NCBI GenBank assembly: GCA_013397865.1
Contig: VZTI01004400.1
Coordinates: 2,622,500-2,686,499 of the forward strand
DNA: 64,000 bases
Direction of reading: 5' to 3'
Source of the DNA: Struthidea cinerea
Taxonomy: Eukaryota; Chordata; Aves; Passeriformes; Corcoracidae
A program made the translations under genes and the position numbers. The notes below the pieces were generated by a model. The model was not told the origin of the DNA. It did not search any database and saw nothing but the letters and a program-made list of their open reading frames with translations. The stretch's first letter is position 1. Each line of letters opens with the position of its first letter. Positions 41,067 through 52,609 of this stretch are shown here, in pieces.

Positions 41067-41659
41067 TGAATCAGGGGGAGAAAGGGGAAGCAGAGGTTAA
41101 ATGATTTGCTAAGAAGATGTTTTTTAAAAAAATGCATACAGCTTGCTCAACACTTATTGTGCCTACCAAAGAAGAATGACAAGGCTTATTGATAAAGGGA
41201 AGGAATCTTGACCAATGAGCCTGTTTTCAAACCTAACACTATCTTAAACCAGCCTTGAAGATTGGACTTGGGCCAGGGACATAAAGAGCATGCGCAGGGA
41301 AGCAAGGTGAAAAGTTCAGAATGAGAAAGACTCTTTACTTCATCTGAGGAAGACTCTTACTTCATCCCAGAGACCCCTGCCCACGACCACCAGAGGACAC
41401 TGCGCAAGCGCAATGCAGATGTAAATGACTTTTTGGCTCATTGTAATACGAAACGCAGCTAGGCGGGGCTAGGTAATGAACATACATAGGCGTATCGGGA
41501 AACTTAATGAATATGGAGCTTGTAACCCGATATATACCAAGCTGAATGCAGCTGTCGGCACGCATGACTTTGGAGAAATTATCCCCCATGCGTCCCAGTG
41601 CTGGAATAAACATACCTACTTTACTCTTATTCCAGTAGTGGAGTCTTTCCCGCATATCA
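41067..41659 (+). mobile_element. Solo LTR of an endogenous retrovirus, inserted in CR1
   Basis: The 593-bp insertion starts TGAATCAGG and ends CGCATATCA, i.e. TG...CA termini. It is flanked by AGGT at 41063-41066 and 41660-41663, a 4-bp target-site duplication that falls exactly where the CR1 sequence is interrupted. It carries a TATA-like TATATACC (about 41529) and an AATAAA polyA signal in GGAATAAACATACC (about 41603), in the expected order for a + strand LTR. No internal retroviral genes are present, so this is a recombined solo LTR. A 4-bp duplication points to a class I or related ERV, but diverged ends could hide a 5-bp one. Confidence 0.85.
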
Positions 41660-41785
41660 AGGTGAAGAACCTTCTCCTAGTACCCAGCCTAAACCTCCCC
41701 TGACAAAACTTCAGTCCGTTCCCTTGGGTCCTGTCACTAATCACCAGAGAGTAGAGATCAGTGTCTGCTTCATTTGCCAGCTTTC
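41660..41785 (-). mobile_element. CR1 LINE, antisense, second half of the split copy
   Basis: CR1 sequence resumes with GGTGAAGAACCTTCTCC, then CCTAAACCTCCCCTGACA and CCCTTGGGTCCTGTCAC, collinear with the piece ending at 41066. Read on the minus strand it lies upstream of the 3' end, near the end of the reverse-transcriptase reading frame. The sequence becomes unrecognisable around 41785-41840. Confidence 0.85.
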
Positions 41786-41840
41786 AGTCAACTGGGACTT
41801 TTCTAGATTCCCAAGACAGTTGAAAAATCATTTAGGGAGG

Positions 41841-42739
41841 TATCACGGTGTTGGGGTTTTGGGAGTTCTCCTTCGGTTTTCTTTTTTCTCTTGAGGAATT
41901 TTTCCCATATATGTTGCCGGGGCAACAAATTGCTGGGTGCTTGCGAGAAACAAAAGACCGGGCCACAGAAGTTGGGGTCCAGTGGGCTACTGTCTTTCAC
42001 CTGGGGTGGTGGGCTGTGGGTGCTCTCGGTGTTCGGACAGAGAGAGAGGTTGCCATCGTGGTGGAGGGAATTTGTCAGCACTGTAAGCTTCTGCTTTTTT
42101 GGCTGCCTTCCTTCTATGGTGAGTGGAGCTTGCTCACTGGAGCGGCTGTTACACTGGGACCCTAACACCCCACCTTACTAAAAGAGGGACCTTNNNNNNN
42201 NNNNNNNNNNNNNNNNNNNNNNNNNNNNNNNNNNNNNNNNNNNNNNNNNNNNNNNNNNNNNNNNNNNNNNNNNNNNNNNNNNNNNNNNNNNNNNNNNNNN
42301 NNNNNNNNNNNNNNNNNNNNNNNNNNNNNNNNNNNNNNNNNNNNNNNNNNNNNNNNNNNNNNNNNNNNNNNNNNNNNNNNNNNNNNNNNNNNNNNNNCCA
42401 TCGCACCCGCCCCGCTCACCGGGAGCCGCCAGCGCCCCTGCCGGCTGTGAGCGGAACTGCACCCACGGGGAAAGGGCCCGACAGCCGAGAGAGGCCGGCA
42501 CTGGGTTTGTGGTGCTGTTCGCTGTCACTGCCACAGTTATTGTCATTTGTTTGCCTTGTTTTATATATATATATATATACATATATAAAGAACTGTTATA
42601 TATTCCTATTCCTCATATCTTTGCCTGAAAGCCCCCTTAATTTCAAAATTACAATAATTCGGAGGGAAGGGGGTTGCACTTTTCATTTCAAGGGAGGCTT
42701 CTGCTTTCCTTGGCGGACACCTGTCTTTCAAACCAGGAC
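41841..42739 (+). mobile_element. Second ERV LTR, containing an assembly gap
   Basis: Begins near TATCACGGTGTTGGGG and ends near CTTTCAAACCAGGACA. The terminal segment (GCCCCCTTAATTTCAAAATT, CGGAGGGAAGGGGGTTGCA, CAAGGGAGGCTTCTGCTTTC) is of a type I associate with LTRs common in songbird genomes; that is memory, not a search. A (TA)n tract with TATATAAAG lies at about 42562-42589. The GC-rich middle is lost in a 204-base gap. I could not find a clean target-site duplication, so ends are approximate, and the LTR may be part of a rearranged insertion. Confidence 0.65.
42194..42397. other. Assembly gap (204 N)
   Basis: Ns inside the second LTR. The right flank is very GC-rich, a plausible cause of dropout. 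Open frames running across it are artefacts. Confidence 1.
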
Positions 42740-42742
42740 ACA

Positions 42743-42890
42743 TGGTGACATCGGGCAGCTCCTTGAGTATCCTGGGATGAATCCCATCAGGCTCCATAAA
42801 CTTGAAGGGATCCAGCTGAAGAAGCAAGTCCCCCACAGGTTCAGGTTGGCTGGGAGATAATCATTCTTGCGGTCGTGGTCCTTCAGTTCA
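42743..42890 (-). mobile_element. CR1 reverse-transcriptase fragment, antisense
   Basis: The minus strand at 42836 downward reads MGDLLLQLDPFKFMEPDGIH and then PRILKELPDV, which matches the conserved PDGIHPR segment of CR1-type LINE reverse transcriptases. The frame runs directly into LTR sequence at about 42740, so the LTR sits against or inside this CR1. It belongs upstream of the 3' CR1 pieces at 40.9-41.8 kb in the same orientation. It may be the same element with its middle lost, or a second copy. Confidence 0.8.
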
Positions 42891-42895
42891 GGACT

Positions 42896-44689
42896 CTGGA
42901 GGTTCTATTTTAAATATTTGTGTGTATTTTTGTGTATTTTGATATTTGTTTGATATTTGTGTGTGTATTTGTATTTATATCTGTATCTACTATACGTAAA
43001 AAGGATTCCAAGTATAACCAGTTTGTTTTGCATGTGTACCTTCCTTCAGGGGGAGGAAAGTTGAGGGTCAAACAAACAAAAAGAGTTGGGGATAGATTGG
43101 GTGTAGATAATACAAGAAGAAATTTCCCTTGAGCCGTGTCTCAAGTGCATCTCTTCTATTAACTGTTTGCTTCTAATTTTGCACGGTCTAGCAAAGGATT
43201 TGTTTTTTCTAAGGATTTTTTTTCAAGAAATGTTACTTGGGAAAGGTCACGTATCTAGCCTTGAAAATGAGCTTTTGTATTGAAAAAGATTCTACTTAAG
43301 TGATCAACCTTTCCTTTAAATCACAGCTAATATGACTTAGCAGTAGGGCTTTGCATCGATGACCTTTATATGCTGATAAAGATGATTTGTTGAACTTTTA
43401 TGAAGTCCTACAGCTTTTAACTCATTTCTCTATTACCAGGCTCCTTTTTGTCTGAAAATACTTGGAGGATAGGGAGAAGTGTGCATGGTTGTAAATAATT
43501 ATTGCACTGGGAAGGTAACATGAGCTTACTAGGCTGTGTGATTTGCTCACTGTGGCTTATGGAGATCTTCATTTCAGTGAGGTTCTTATGTTAATGATAC
43601 CATTATGTCAGAGTACATAAAAGATGGGCAAAAATAATTTTTTATAATTAAGTACTATCACAGTCCTTTTCTAAAAGTGCCATAAATATCTATCAGGAAT
43701 ATCTAGTCATTATTTTTTTGGATTTTTATGATGTTGTTTTAGCTGAATCCAAGGATGTTATTTGTTTACCACTGAGAAATTAATTATGGCCAGGAGCTGA
43801 TCTTATGTTATTTACCTGGGCTCTTCAGTAACCAGCATTGCCACTGTCATGTGAATAGTATTGTAATTTGTCAACTGTGCAAAATTTCTTTGTTTATTCA
43901 CTTATGACAATTGTTTCTTAGTTTATTTTCTTGTTCTTCCTATGAAAATTTAAAAATACCCCAGCAAACCAAGCGAAAACCAAACCTAGTGATACCATCT
44001 CTGTAAAAGTGTGTGTTGATTTCTCTTCCTGGCATTGTACAGTCTCTTCACATTTTTGATGGGGTATAATTCTCAAGTACTGTCTGACTTAATTTTTTAT
44101 CCGTGTTTGAGAGAGTATCATATCTGAGGGTTTCTGTAGTCTTTCATACAGTTCCCTCATTTTAGTTTTGAGCCCAGAAACCCTTCCCTGTGGAGAGAAA
44201 TTGGTTCTGAATTCTTCATTTTTCAGTCAAGCTCCTATTTTTCTGTAACTCTTTGTGATCAGCCATGACTGTTCAAGTGGTTTGAAACTGGTGTATTAGC
44301 CACAGCTTTTCCCTTAGAAAGGAATCCTTGCTGGTGGGAGTACTGGCCCTGAGCAAAGTATCTTTAGAGTCTACAGAAGAAGCAAAGCAGAACAAGGGGA
44401 GAAAAATTGTCACAGAATTGACACATCTGTTCTTCCAAAGCCTTTTCTTGTTGCTCTATAGGGGCTCGTGTTTCTTTTCTCTCATATGGCCAGGTTCAGG
44501 AGAACTGGAGTTAAACCTGTTTGCCAATAGCACCTGCCTTTACCGTGTACTTCAGAAGCTGCTCATCAGTTCCAAACACCTGCAATGCAGCCATTTATAG
44601 TTACTTAACTAGAATGGATGCAAAAAATAAATGGAACCTTTCCTGCAAAGCTACTTTCAGGCCATTTGGCCCCTGCCGACCCTTGTGAA
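42896..44689. other. Intron 2 between CR1 pieces: nothing recognised
   Basis: AT-rich sequence with a GTGTGTATTTGTATT-type low-complexity stretch near 42.92-42.99 kb. There is no credible exon. Confidence 0.45.
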
Positions 44690-45190
44690 TGGATTTAACC
44701 CATTTCAGCTGCAGAGTTTTGCATGTGCCTTTATTGGACTTCATGAGATCCTCGTCTGTTTACTTCTGTAGCCTATCAAGGTCCCTCTGAAGAGCGCCTC
44801 TGTGTACTGACCAGTCCCCCAGTTTATCATTTCCTGGGTTTTTAGTAAAGACATTGGCCTGACTGTTGATCCCTGAGGGATGCTGCTGCTGACTGACTGA
44901 CAGCTGGACTCTGTGCTGTTGATTGCCATCCTCTGAGCATGGTAGTCCAACCAATTACCCACCCCTTGTATTCCACCTACACAGACTTTATCTTCTTGGT
45001 TTGACTAGAAGGGTAGAGTGGCAGACTGTGGGAGGCTGTGTCATAGGCCATGCTAAAGTCAGGGGATATGATGTCATGCTTTTCCCCTCCTCCCCAAAAC
45101 CAGTCATTTCATCACAAGAGGCTATCAGGGGGTTACTCAGATACCATTTGCCCTTGATAAATCCAAGCGGGCTGTTCCCACACACCTTCT
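44690..45190 (-). mobile_element. Old CR1 LINE fragment, antisense
   Basis: Minus-strand frames keep broken reverse-transcriptase similarity in the right order: FIKGKWYLSNPLIASCDEMT (about 45.15 kb), then CHSTLLVKPRR, GNWLDYHAQRM, SSIPQGSTV and finally GALQRDLDRLQK (about 44.76 kb). The reading switches frame several times, so the copy is decayed. On the + strand, TCAAGGTCCCTCTGAAGAGC and TGTTGATCCCTGAGGGATGC are familiar reverse-CR1 strings. Confidence 0.8.
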
Positions 45191-45942
45191 ATCCATGGAG
45201 AAAAATTACTGTTAAAACTGGTACGTCATCTGCCTTTAATAAAAAAGAGAAAAACGGCTAAGCATTTGAAATGCTGTGTATAAAGTATATGTCTCATTTT
45301 ACCAATGCATTATCACCCCTTCAGTGTTACCGCAGAGGTTTCTGTTGAGTACAGAATGTACCTACCTTTGACAGTCTTTTATCCTTCACTAAAGTATTGC
45401 ACTTTTGTATTATTGAAGAAAAAAAATACTGAGGCCTTCTTCTTTCAGGACAAATCCACATAAAAGAGAGAAGACATGTGAAGTGCACTTTCTAGTTGTA
45501 TGATGATCCTTGATTTCTTGAAACCTTTCTAGAAAGATGGACAATTGTCACAGATTTACGACAGATTGATAGCAGCCTGTATATTGTAACAGTACAGAGT
45601 TAATGTTGAGTGGTCACAGAAGAAATGGCAATGCTGTCTGGCTGAGCTGTTGGTTGGGTTTTTGTTTGATTTGTTTGTTTGTTGTTGTTTTGGGTTTGGT
45701 GGGGATTTTTTGGGGTTTTTTTTTGGTTAAATAGCTATAAAAGAGTAAAGATCTAAAAACTAGGCACTGGAGAAAAAGGTGGAAGTTGATGAAAAGAACA
45801 CGAGTTCCTGCCTGGAGTTGGAGACGTTCCCAGGCAGTGAATAGGTACGCTTGCTGGTAGTGCTTCATGCTCGTCCCCAGAGCCTGGGGCTTGCACAGAT
45901 GATGACTATAAATAGTGCAAAGTAGCACTTAAATCACCTTTT

Positions 45943-45964
45943 AAAAAAAAAAAAAAAAAAAAAN
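45943..45964. repeat. Poly-A run ending in one N
   Basis: 21 A residues followed by a single ambiguous base. The homopolymer length is uncertain. Confidence 0.95.
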
Positions 45965-46131
45965 CATTGCTAATTCAATACTCAATAATATTATCAGCCC
46001 CCGGTTAAAAGGAAAAAAAACAAACCAACAACAAACCACATAGCTCTTGAATTTCAATGCGATACTTCTCCTGAAGATGTGCAGAGTTCTTACCAGAACC
46101 ACACTAATGAATCAAGCTCTGGTAAATTGAA

Positions 46132-46432
46132 TCATCTCTGTAGCGACCAGTCACAGGATGCAAGGTAATGGTGTGAAGCTGTGGCAGGGGAGGTTTAGGT
46201 TGGATTTTAGAAAAAGGTTCCTCACCCAGAGGGTATTTGGGCATTGGAACAGGCTCCCCAGGGAAGTGGTCACAGCACAGTGGTCAAGCCTGACAGAGTT
46301 CAAGGAGCGTTTGGACAATGGTCTCAGGCATATGGTCTGATTCTGGGGGATGGTCCTGTGCAGGGCCAGGAGTTGGATGATCTTTGTGAGTCCCTTCCAA
46401 CTCAGCATATTGAATGATCCTGTGATCTTTTA
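46132..46432 (+). mobile_element. CR1 LINE 3' end, sense
   Basis: The + strand encodes the end of the CR1 ORF2 protein: GNGVKLWQGRFRLDFRKRFL, then GHWNRLPREVV and finally LRHMV with a TGA stop (about 46158-46340). The CR1 3' untranslated tail follows (CCAGGAGTTGGATGATC, CCCTTCCAACTCAGCATA) and ends near GAATGATCCTGTGATC, a decayed copy of the terminal repeat. It is 5'-truncated, as is usual for CR1. Confidence 0.93.
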
Positions 46433-49218
46433 AAATAACAGTTTCTATTTGGTTTTTGGCTTACTGAGTGATAAGCTGGCTGCTCACACATTGTATTTCT
46501 AGTCTTAACCATTTCTCCTGCCTGTACCTGCACATGAGTATTTCAATGTCATCACTTCTGATATTTATTTACATTGGTATTAGAGAAAATGGACATTTAT
46601 CTTACAGTCAGTTGGAGATTTATATTGCTTGATCTTTCTCGGGTTTATTTTCTTGATATATTCTTTATATATTTCTTTATCTGTTTGGAAAATGGTAGCT
46701 ACAACTGTTTAAAACAATACTGTCCCTTCAATGAAACTAGAAGTGTTCCCGAAAACCAGGATTGTGTATAGTGCAGATGGGGTCCTTCTTACTCAGTTAT
46801 TAGATTAGCTGCTCATGCTTTGCAAAAGTTATGAGAGCAGCCTTATGAACCATTTATGTTATGGAGCATGTATCTTATCATATTGGCCATCTGAAGACGC
46901 TTTGGATAGATGCTTACTGACCGCAGTCCTTTTTTTGTGGTGTACAGAAATGGCAGCAATTAACTCCACAGGAAAACCTACCCTAGTTCCAGGTGAGTAA
47001 TAGTAGGTATTTGCTGATGAATCGGGTGTCACCTGGGACTAAAGGAGCCCTGAGTGAGTAATTCCCTTGGGCTCTCAAGGTTTGTCTTACCACTAGTTCA
47101 GTGTGGTAAGCAGCAATAGTTAACTCAAGATGACTATTTCTGAAAGGCAGGAACATGTTAAATTACTGATACATGGGGGAAAATGTAACATTTTAGCTGT
47201 ACTCCTTGCATATGAAATCACCAATATCTGTTAGAAACTCACCACATCATTTCATGGAATTCTGGAAGAACATTAATCATTGCGTATCTGACATGCCCAC
47301 ATCTGCCTGTTCCAGTCTGGGCTGCATTAGGTTGTAAGTGTGCTCCAGAGGAGGGCACCAAAATCTGGAGGTGTTAGTGCAACTGGTATAGCAAACCAGT
47401 GGGTAGCCAGAACCCCACGAGGTCAGGTTCTGAGTGACAGCCCTTAAAATGTCTGGAAGCTGCAGTGTGATCGGATGCTCTGACTGGGTTTCTAGTAGGT
47501 GCTCATTAAAGTGTACTTACCTCACAACTGCATAAATATATTATTGCTGCTGACTGAAACAATGCATTCTCTGTTTCCTTGTAGCTTACTTCTAGCTCAA
47601 GAGGACCTTCATATACCAATTGTGGGGCAACAAATGAAATTGGCTTCTGCTGTTCATTAACATCCAGATCCTCAGGATTTGTTGTTGTTGTTTTCCCCCT
47701 CACAGTGGTCAATACAAGTTGAATGCTAATTTAGACATTTTAAACAGGATGAAAATAAACAATTAAAATGTCATCTCTCTGGGCAAGTTTTGGTAAACAA
47801 TTGGGTTTGTTGTATTTTTTTACCAAATATTTTGCCTCTGAGACTTAGTTATTCCCTTCTGAGATGGGAAAGTTCACCTATTGAATATGTAGGTTAGTAT
47901 TTCAGTGTACAACTTCATATATGTGTTACAATGGTCCATTTTTCTTCTAATATTGGTGCAGTTGTAACTCTGCACAGTAGTTTTTGTGAGAGTGCCTCTG
48001 TGTTGGCTTAAAGCATGGAGGGAAGCATTGTTCCCTTGGGTTTTTTTCAGAAAATGTGGTGGGTTGACCCTGGCTGGACTCCCAGTGCCCACCAAAGCTG
48101 CTCTTTCACATGTTTAGCACATATGAACATTGTGAGAGGGAAATGACTATGCCAGTAAGGGTTCTGCTCCTCTGTTCCTGATAAAGGATGCAGAAGTCAA
48201 AGCAAGCAGTGAATGGGAGCAGTTTCTATTTGTGTTGTGAGAATTTGAAGGATTTGTGTTCTGTTGCTGTGGAACTTCTTCTTTGTTGCTGGAGTGGATT
48301 GGTTTTGGTTAGATTTTTTTGACATTCTCCTGACTTGGGTTCTATTGCTTCAGTGTTAATTAGGTGCATTGTTTTGAGATATTTATTTTATGACAGTCTT
48401 TCGGGTTCAGTTTAGACAGTTTATTGAAAAATGACTGACAGCTGGAATATTTCGAAAATGAGTTAATCTCCTCTTTAGATTTTGCATTTTGTGGTTGTTA
48501 AGGTAACTAGGAAAAATGAGAAAGGGATCCTCATTGTGCTTTCTTCAAGTGTCTTAAGCAAAACTGTAAATTAATTTTAATAGGTGTTCTGAAGTTGCTC
48601 TTTAAAAAATATTCAGGTAAGTATTGCATATATTTCATTGTATAGTCTTTGTCTCTTAGGTGATACCTCTCAGGATATTTCTCTGTGTTCTAGTAAGTAG
48701 TTTTATTTATGTACCATTGACAGCTATCTGTTAGTTAGCAGTTGATTTCTACTTGAAAGGCTTACAGTGGCCTGCTGAAAGAAAGGTCAGCTTGATTTGG
48801 GCCTATAGTTGGACATCAGATGAACAAATCCCTGGGATGGTATTGTGGCTTTCTGAAGAGGTAGCTGTTCCTGTGATTTTAAAGTCACAAATTAGCTTTT
48901 ATCATTCTGTTGCTTCCTGCTGGCTGACTTGCATGAGAATTGAAGTTGCTGAGAGTTTACGGGCAAGGTCTATCTCTTAAAATGATCTATAAAAAATATT
49001 TGCACGGTGACTAATACTGCTGAGAAACTTCTTGTAATGTCTTTGTTGAGATATGGAAAGGGAGGTAACTTCTGGTTTTTAAGCATGTTGAGAAACAGAC
49101 TCCTTGGGGGGCTTTAATATGGTTCTGAAAACTAACATATACTTCACAATGGTCCCTCTTTCCTGTCTTTTTATATCCAAGGTCATTGCATAAGGTGCAA
49201 CTACAGTTCTGTGCATGC
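46433..49218. other. Intron 2, between CR1 and antisense LTR: nothing firmly recognised
   Basis: No credible exon. A string AGGAGGGCACCAAAATCTGG near 47.35 kb is faintly CR1-like, but too short to call. Confidence 0.4.
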
Positions 49219-49601
49219 TGTTATTACCGAGTTCCCTTCTGGCTCTGTGGGCTCACATGCATGAACGCACCGACGCAGGGATGGCTTCGGTAATATGACT
49301 CTGGCAGCAAGGAGTTGAGAAGGGTCCTTGCGTAGAGTTCCACAAACAGCAGTTTATTGCTTCAACTTGTGAAGGGTTCTAGAGGCAAATGACCCCGAAC
49401 ATGTGACAGGTCGATCTTAAATATGGGGGTGTGGCTAACACCAGGAGCCAACCAGGGAATCAGAACTGGAGTACATTACCATAACCACACAGGTATCCTG
49501 GGAGAGGCTTCTTTCCCTCGCCATAGCCACTAAGTCTTTGGCACTGGAGACTGTCTTACTAAGAGCTCTCTCTGTCTCTTGTACTGGTCAATTGGCCACC
49601 A
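49219..49601 (-). mobile_element. Solo LTR, antisense, with 5-bp target-site duplication
   Basis: A 383-bp segment with TGTTATTACC at its left end and GGCCACCA at its right end, i.e. TG...CA termini on either strand. It is flanked by CATGC at 49214-49218 and 49602-49606. Read on the minus strand, an AATAAA polyA signal (reverse complement TTTATT at about 49352) lies about 130 bp before the 3' end, as expected for an antisense LTR. No internal genes are present. A 5-bp duplication fits ERVL-like or some class I elements. Confidence 0.8.
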
Positions 49602-49606
49602 CATGC

Positions 49607-50165
49607 TGACTTTCCCTCTCACGTGTGTTCTCTTCTAGGAGAGAGATTTGGGTCTATGGTGCTGTGGTGGTGCTGGTGGGGCTTGTGAAATCCTTGGACT
49701 ATTACCCCCTACTGCTGCTCTTCGGCATGGGCACCCTTGATACTGCTAGGGGGGTCCTGAGACTGGTCATATGGCTCTGGGTCTGAGGAGCAAGGGCACA
49801 GGAGCCAAGGTTTTCTCCCTGATGCTCCCAGTGAGGGGGTAGGGCTTGAAAAGAAGTGAATGGATTCTGGAGGTCAACAGCTGGTTGCACAACAGGCATT
49901 TGGCTTTTACAACCATGGAGACCCTCTGTGAGGGTCAAGGACTGCTCAGAAGAGATTGAATCTACCTGACCAAGTCAGGCAAAAGCTTCTTTGCCACTAG
50001 GCTGGCCAAGCTGGTGAGGAGAGCTTTAAAATGGGAAAAATAAGGGAGAGAGAGATGACAACCCACAGACAAGTGTGGAAGGGATGCAATGGGTTGGCAA
50101 ACAAGAAGAACCTTGGAAAAAATGTAACAGGGCTGAAGGCAGGGGTTAGTTCCATGAACTATCAA
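49607..50165 (+). repeat. Repeat-like segment, possibly the 5' region of a CR1 element
   Basis: This stretch is less AT-rich than its surroundings. Strings such as CAAAAGCTTCTTTGCCACTA, GGTGAGGAGAGCTTTAAAA and CCCACAGACAAGTGTGGAAG near 49.98-50.08 kb resemble bird interspersed-repeat sequence that I associate with CR1 5' regions. I am not sure of the family. No frame encodes a recognisable protein. Confidence 0.35.
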
Positions 50166-52609
50166 GAAAATACTCAGTTTTGCCTAGTGTCTTAACATTC
50201 TTAGTGCATCTGCATTAGACTCAAAGTTTTGATAAAACTTTGTACCTAATGTTTGTAGCATTTTTTTAGAGTATGTTTTTTTCTTATTTTCCTTTTTTCT
50301 TTTTTTTTAATATATTCTTATAGTGAGGAACTGTTTGTGACACAGTGGTATATTGATAAAGTGATCCTTGATAATATGATCAATGTCTTTCCTTATCTTC
50401 ACATGTTAACATGTTGTATGCTTGATGTTTTTTAAAAGGTGCTTAAGTGGGAGTTAAAAGATGTCATGCCACTGTTTTACAATTACACAAACTGTTTTGT
50501 GCCTTTATCAGTTTCCTTTAACTAAAAAAAAAGTTGTTTCCATGCCAACTGTATTTCAAAACTCTTATTGGAAAAGAAATCTTTATTTACATTTTGAAAA
50601 AGGCAGTTATGTTGATTATTTTGTAAATATTGACCCTGTAAGTCTTGAAATTTGAAAACATTTTCTTCTAAGTGGTGTTTGTGCGTTTATTTACACTACA
50701 CAGAGGACCTATGCTCATTCTGGGAGCACGGAGCAATAAAACTTATTTTCTTTCAAGATCATGCATTTAACGTTGGCCAATTTAAATCAAACAGGGAAGT
50801 GGAAAGTAATTTTCTGTCTCGGCTGGACAGACAGGTACATGCACATGAAGGCCTCGTTTTCTATGGTGCCAGCTTCGCCTTTAACCCAGCATTACATAGC
50901 AAACCTTCTTTTCCCATACAGACTGGAGTGAGGGAGGCTCTGTAGTGGCTTGGACCCAAGAGCTGGTTTGGTTCTGTCTTCTCCGTTTCTCTCGCCTCAT
51001 GTTACTAAGATGGATTATTTTTAGCCCCTCTTTCACCCCTTGTCCGGTTCCTTGAGGGCCCAAAAAGTGTTAGGAGCAGCCCAGCTTGTAGGGTTGGTCA
51101 AGAGGGAGGACACATGCCTTGTAGATGGGACAAGGTTGGGATCTTGGCAGGAGTGCATGCTAATGAGAAGCTGAAATGTCTGGGTCAAAATACCTTGCCA
51201 CTTTTGAAAGGTAAAAGCATCTTTTTCTTAAAAACCCACCACCCCCCAAAAAACCTAAGCCCTTTCTGTACAAGATTTAAGAAACGTCTGTTAGTTTTCT
51301 TTTATCACAGTTCAGAAACATTGATCAATACTGTGGTCAGAATTTGCTTTGAACTTACAAATCTTGCAGGTAAATATAATGTGTTTTAGTATCAGGCGAC
51401 TTGTGTGTGCAATTTTTCTTAGCTTTGGCTAGAAATACACTTCATGAGGCTAGAGACTTCCAAGTGACCTAAAGCAGAATCAGTGTGCTGGAAAAACTCC
51501 CTTCTAAAATTAACTGCTTGATGTTCAATTAAATTCTCCTTTTAATTCTTGGCAAATAAAAGTAAATTTTACTTTTTAAATGCTGAAAATGTGTTGGTAG
51601 TTCTTAGGGAGTTGAAGGGATGTAATTTTGAATTTGAAGTGCTTTTTACATAGCCACTTTTGAGCTTTCTTTCCTCATGAGCTAAAGACTTGGAAGTGAA
51701 AATTAAAGAAGTTGAAAGTTTATGTTTGGTGTGCACTGGCAATTGTTTCAGAGTGTGTTTCACACTCGTTAAGCTCAAAGGGGATTTGAATTAGTCTGTT
51801 GTATCTCTTGCCCACTGTGAGTAGAACAGCGAGAAAGTGTTTTAAAGTTGTCTACTGTTTTTAGCTTCTTTTTGTAACCTCGGAGAAAGCACTAAAAAGG
51901 TATTTTTATTAGTCAAGCAAGCCAGTCTGCAACCATGTTGGGGAAATGACCCAGACACATATTCTGTGTAATTATTATGCATACTGAAGGACTGGTTCAT
52001 GCACGTAATGGAATTAGGAATAAAATACCAGAAGTGAAATTCTGGCTTCCCTGCAGCCTGGTTTGCTGCTGGGGAACTGGGCAGAGCTAACCAGTCGTGT
52101 TGAGTGCCGAGTTCCTGCTGTGCATATTTATTTGGCACAGTTGTGCTTCAGCTCTTTGTAGCCCCCACAGTCACATGTTCCACTTTGCTCCCACAGACTG
52201 GTGGAGTCAACAATTTATGTTGACAAGGGAAACCTCATGTGTTTTCTCTTGACAACGGTAACATTGGCTGCAGAGTCAGGATATCAACTGTGTTGGGTTT
52301 TTGTCAAAAATACCTGTCCGCTCTTAATTGGAATACTGCAAAAGCCAGGAGATTTTCACACCTGGGGGCCGAGAAAGATGTTTTGCTGTAATGCAGCAGA
52401 AAGGTTTATCTCTGATAGTTGTTTACTGTTCTTTGGTTTGACACTTTTACAGTGAATATTTCTGACATGCTCTGTAACAGCTTTTATTTTACAATATATT
52501 TCACTCAAAATACCTTCAAGATAATGTAAGCAGGAAAATAAGATTTAACCGAATATTTTTTAAAATTCTTTTTTACCTATTTAAGACACTCTTTGTATCC
52601 TCTAGTTCC
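50166..52609. other. Intron 2: no gene recognised
   Basis: AT-rich sequence. Open frames are under 100 codons on both strands and resemble nothing known to me. Confidence 0.45.

Noticed and set aside
42123..42860. Open frame spanning the 204-base gap
   Set aside because: It is made of gap, LTR and antisense CR1 sequence, not a gene.
46158..46340. Small protein-coding gene on the + strand
   Set aside because: The peptide is the C-terminal end of the CR1 ORF2 protein within a truncated LINE.
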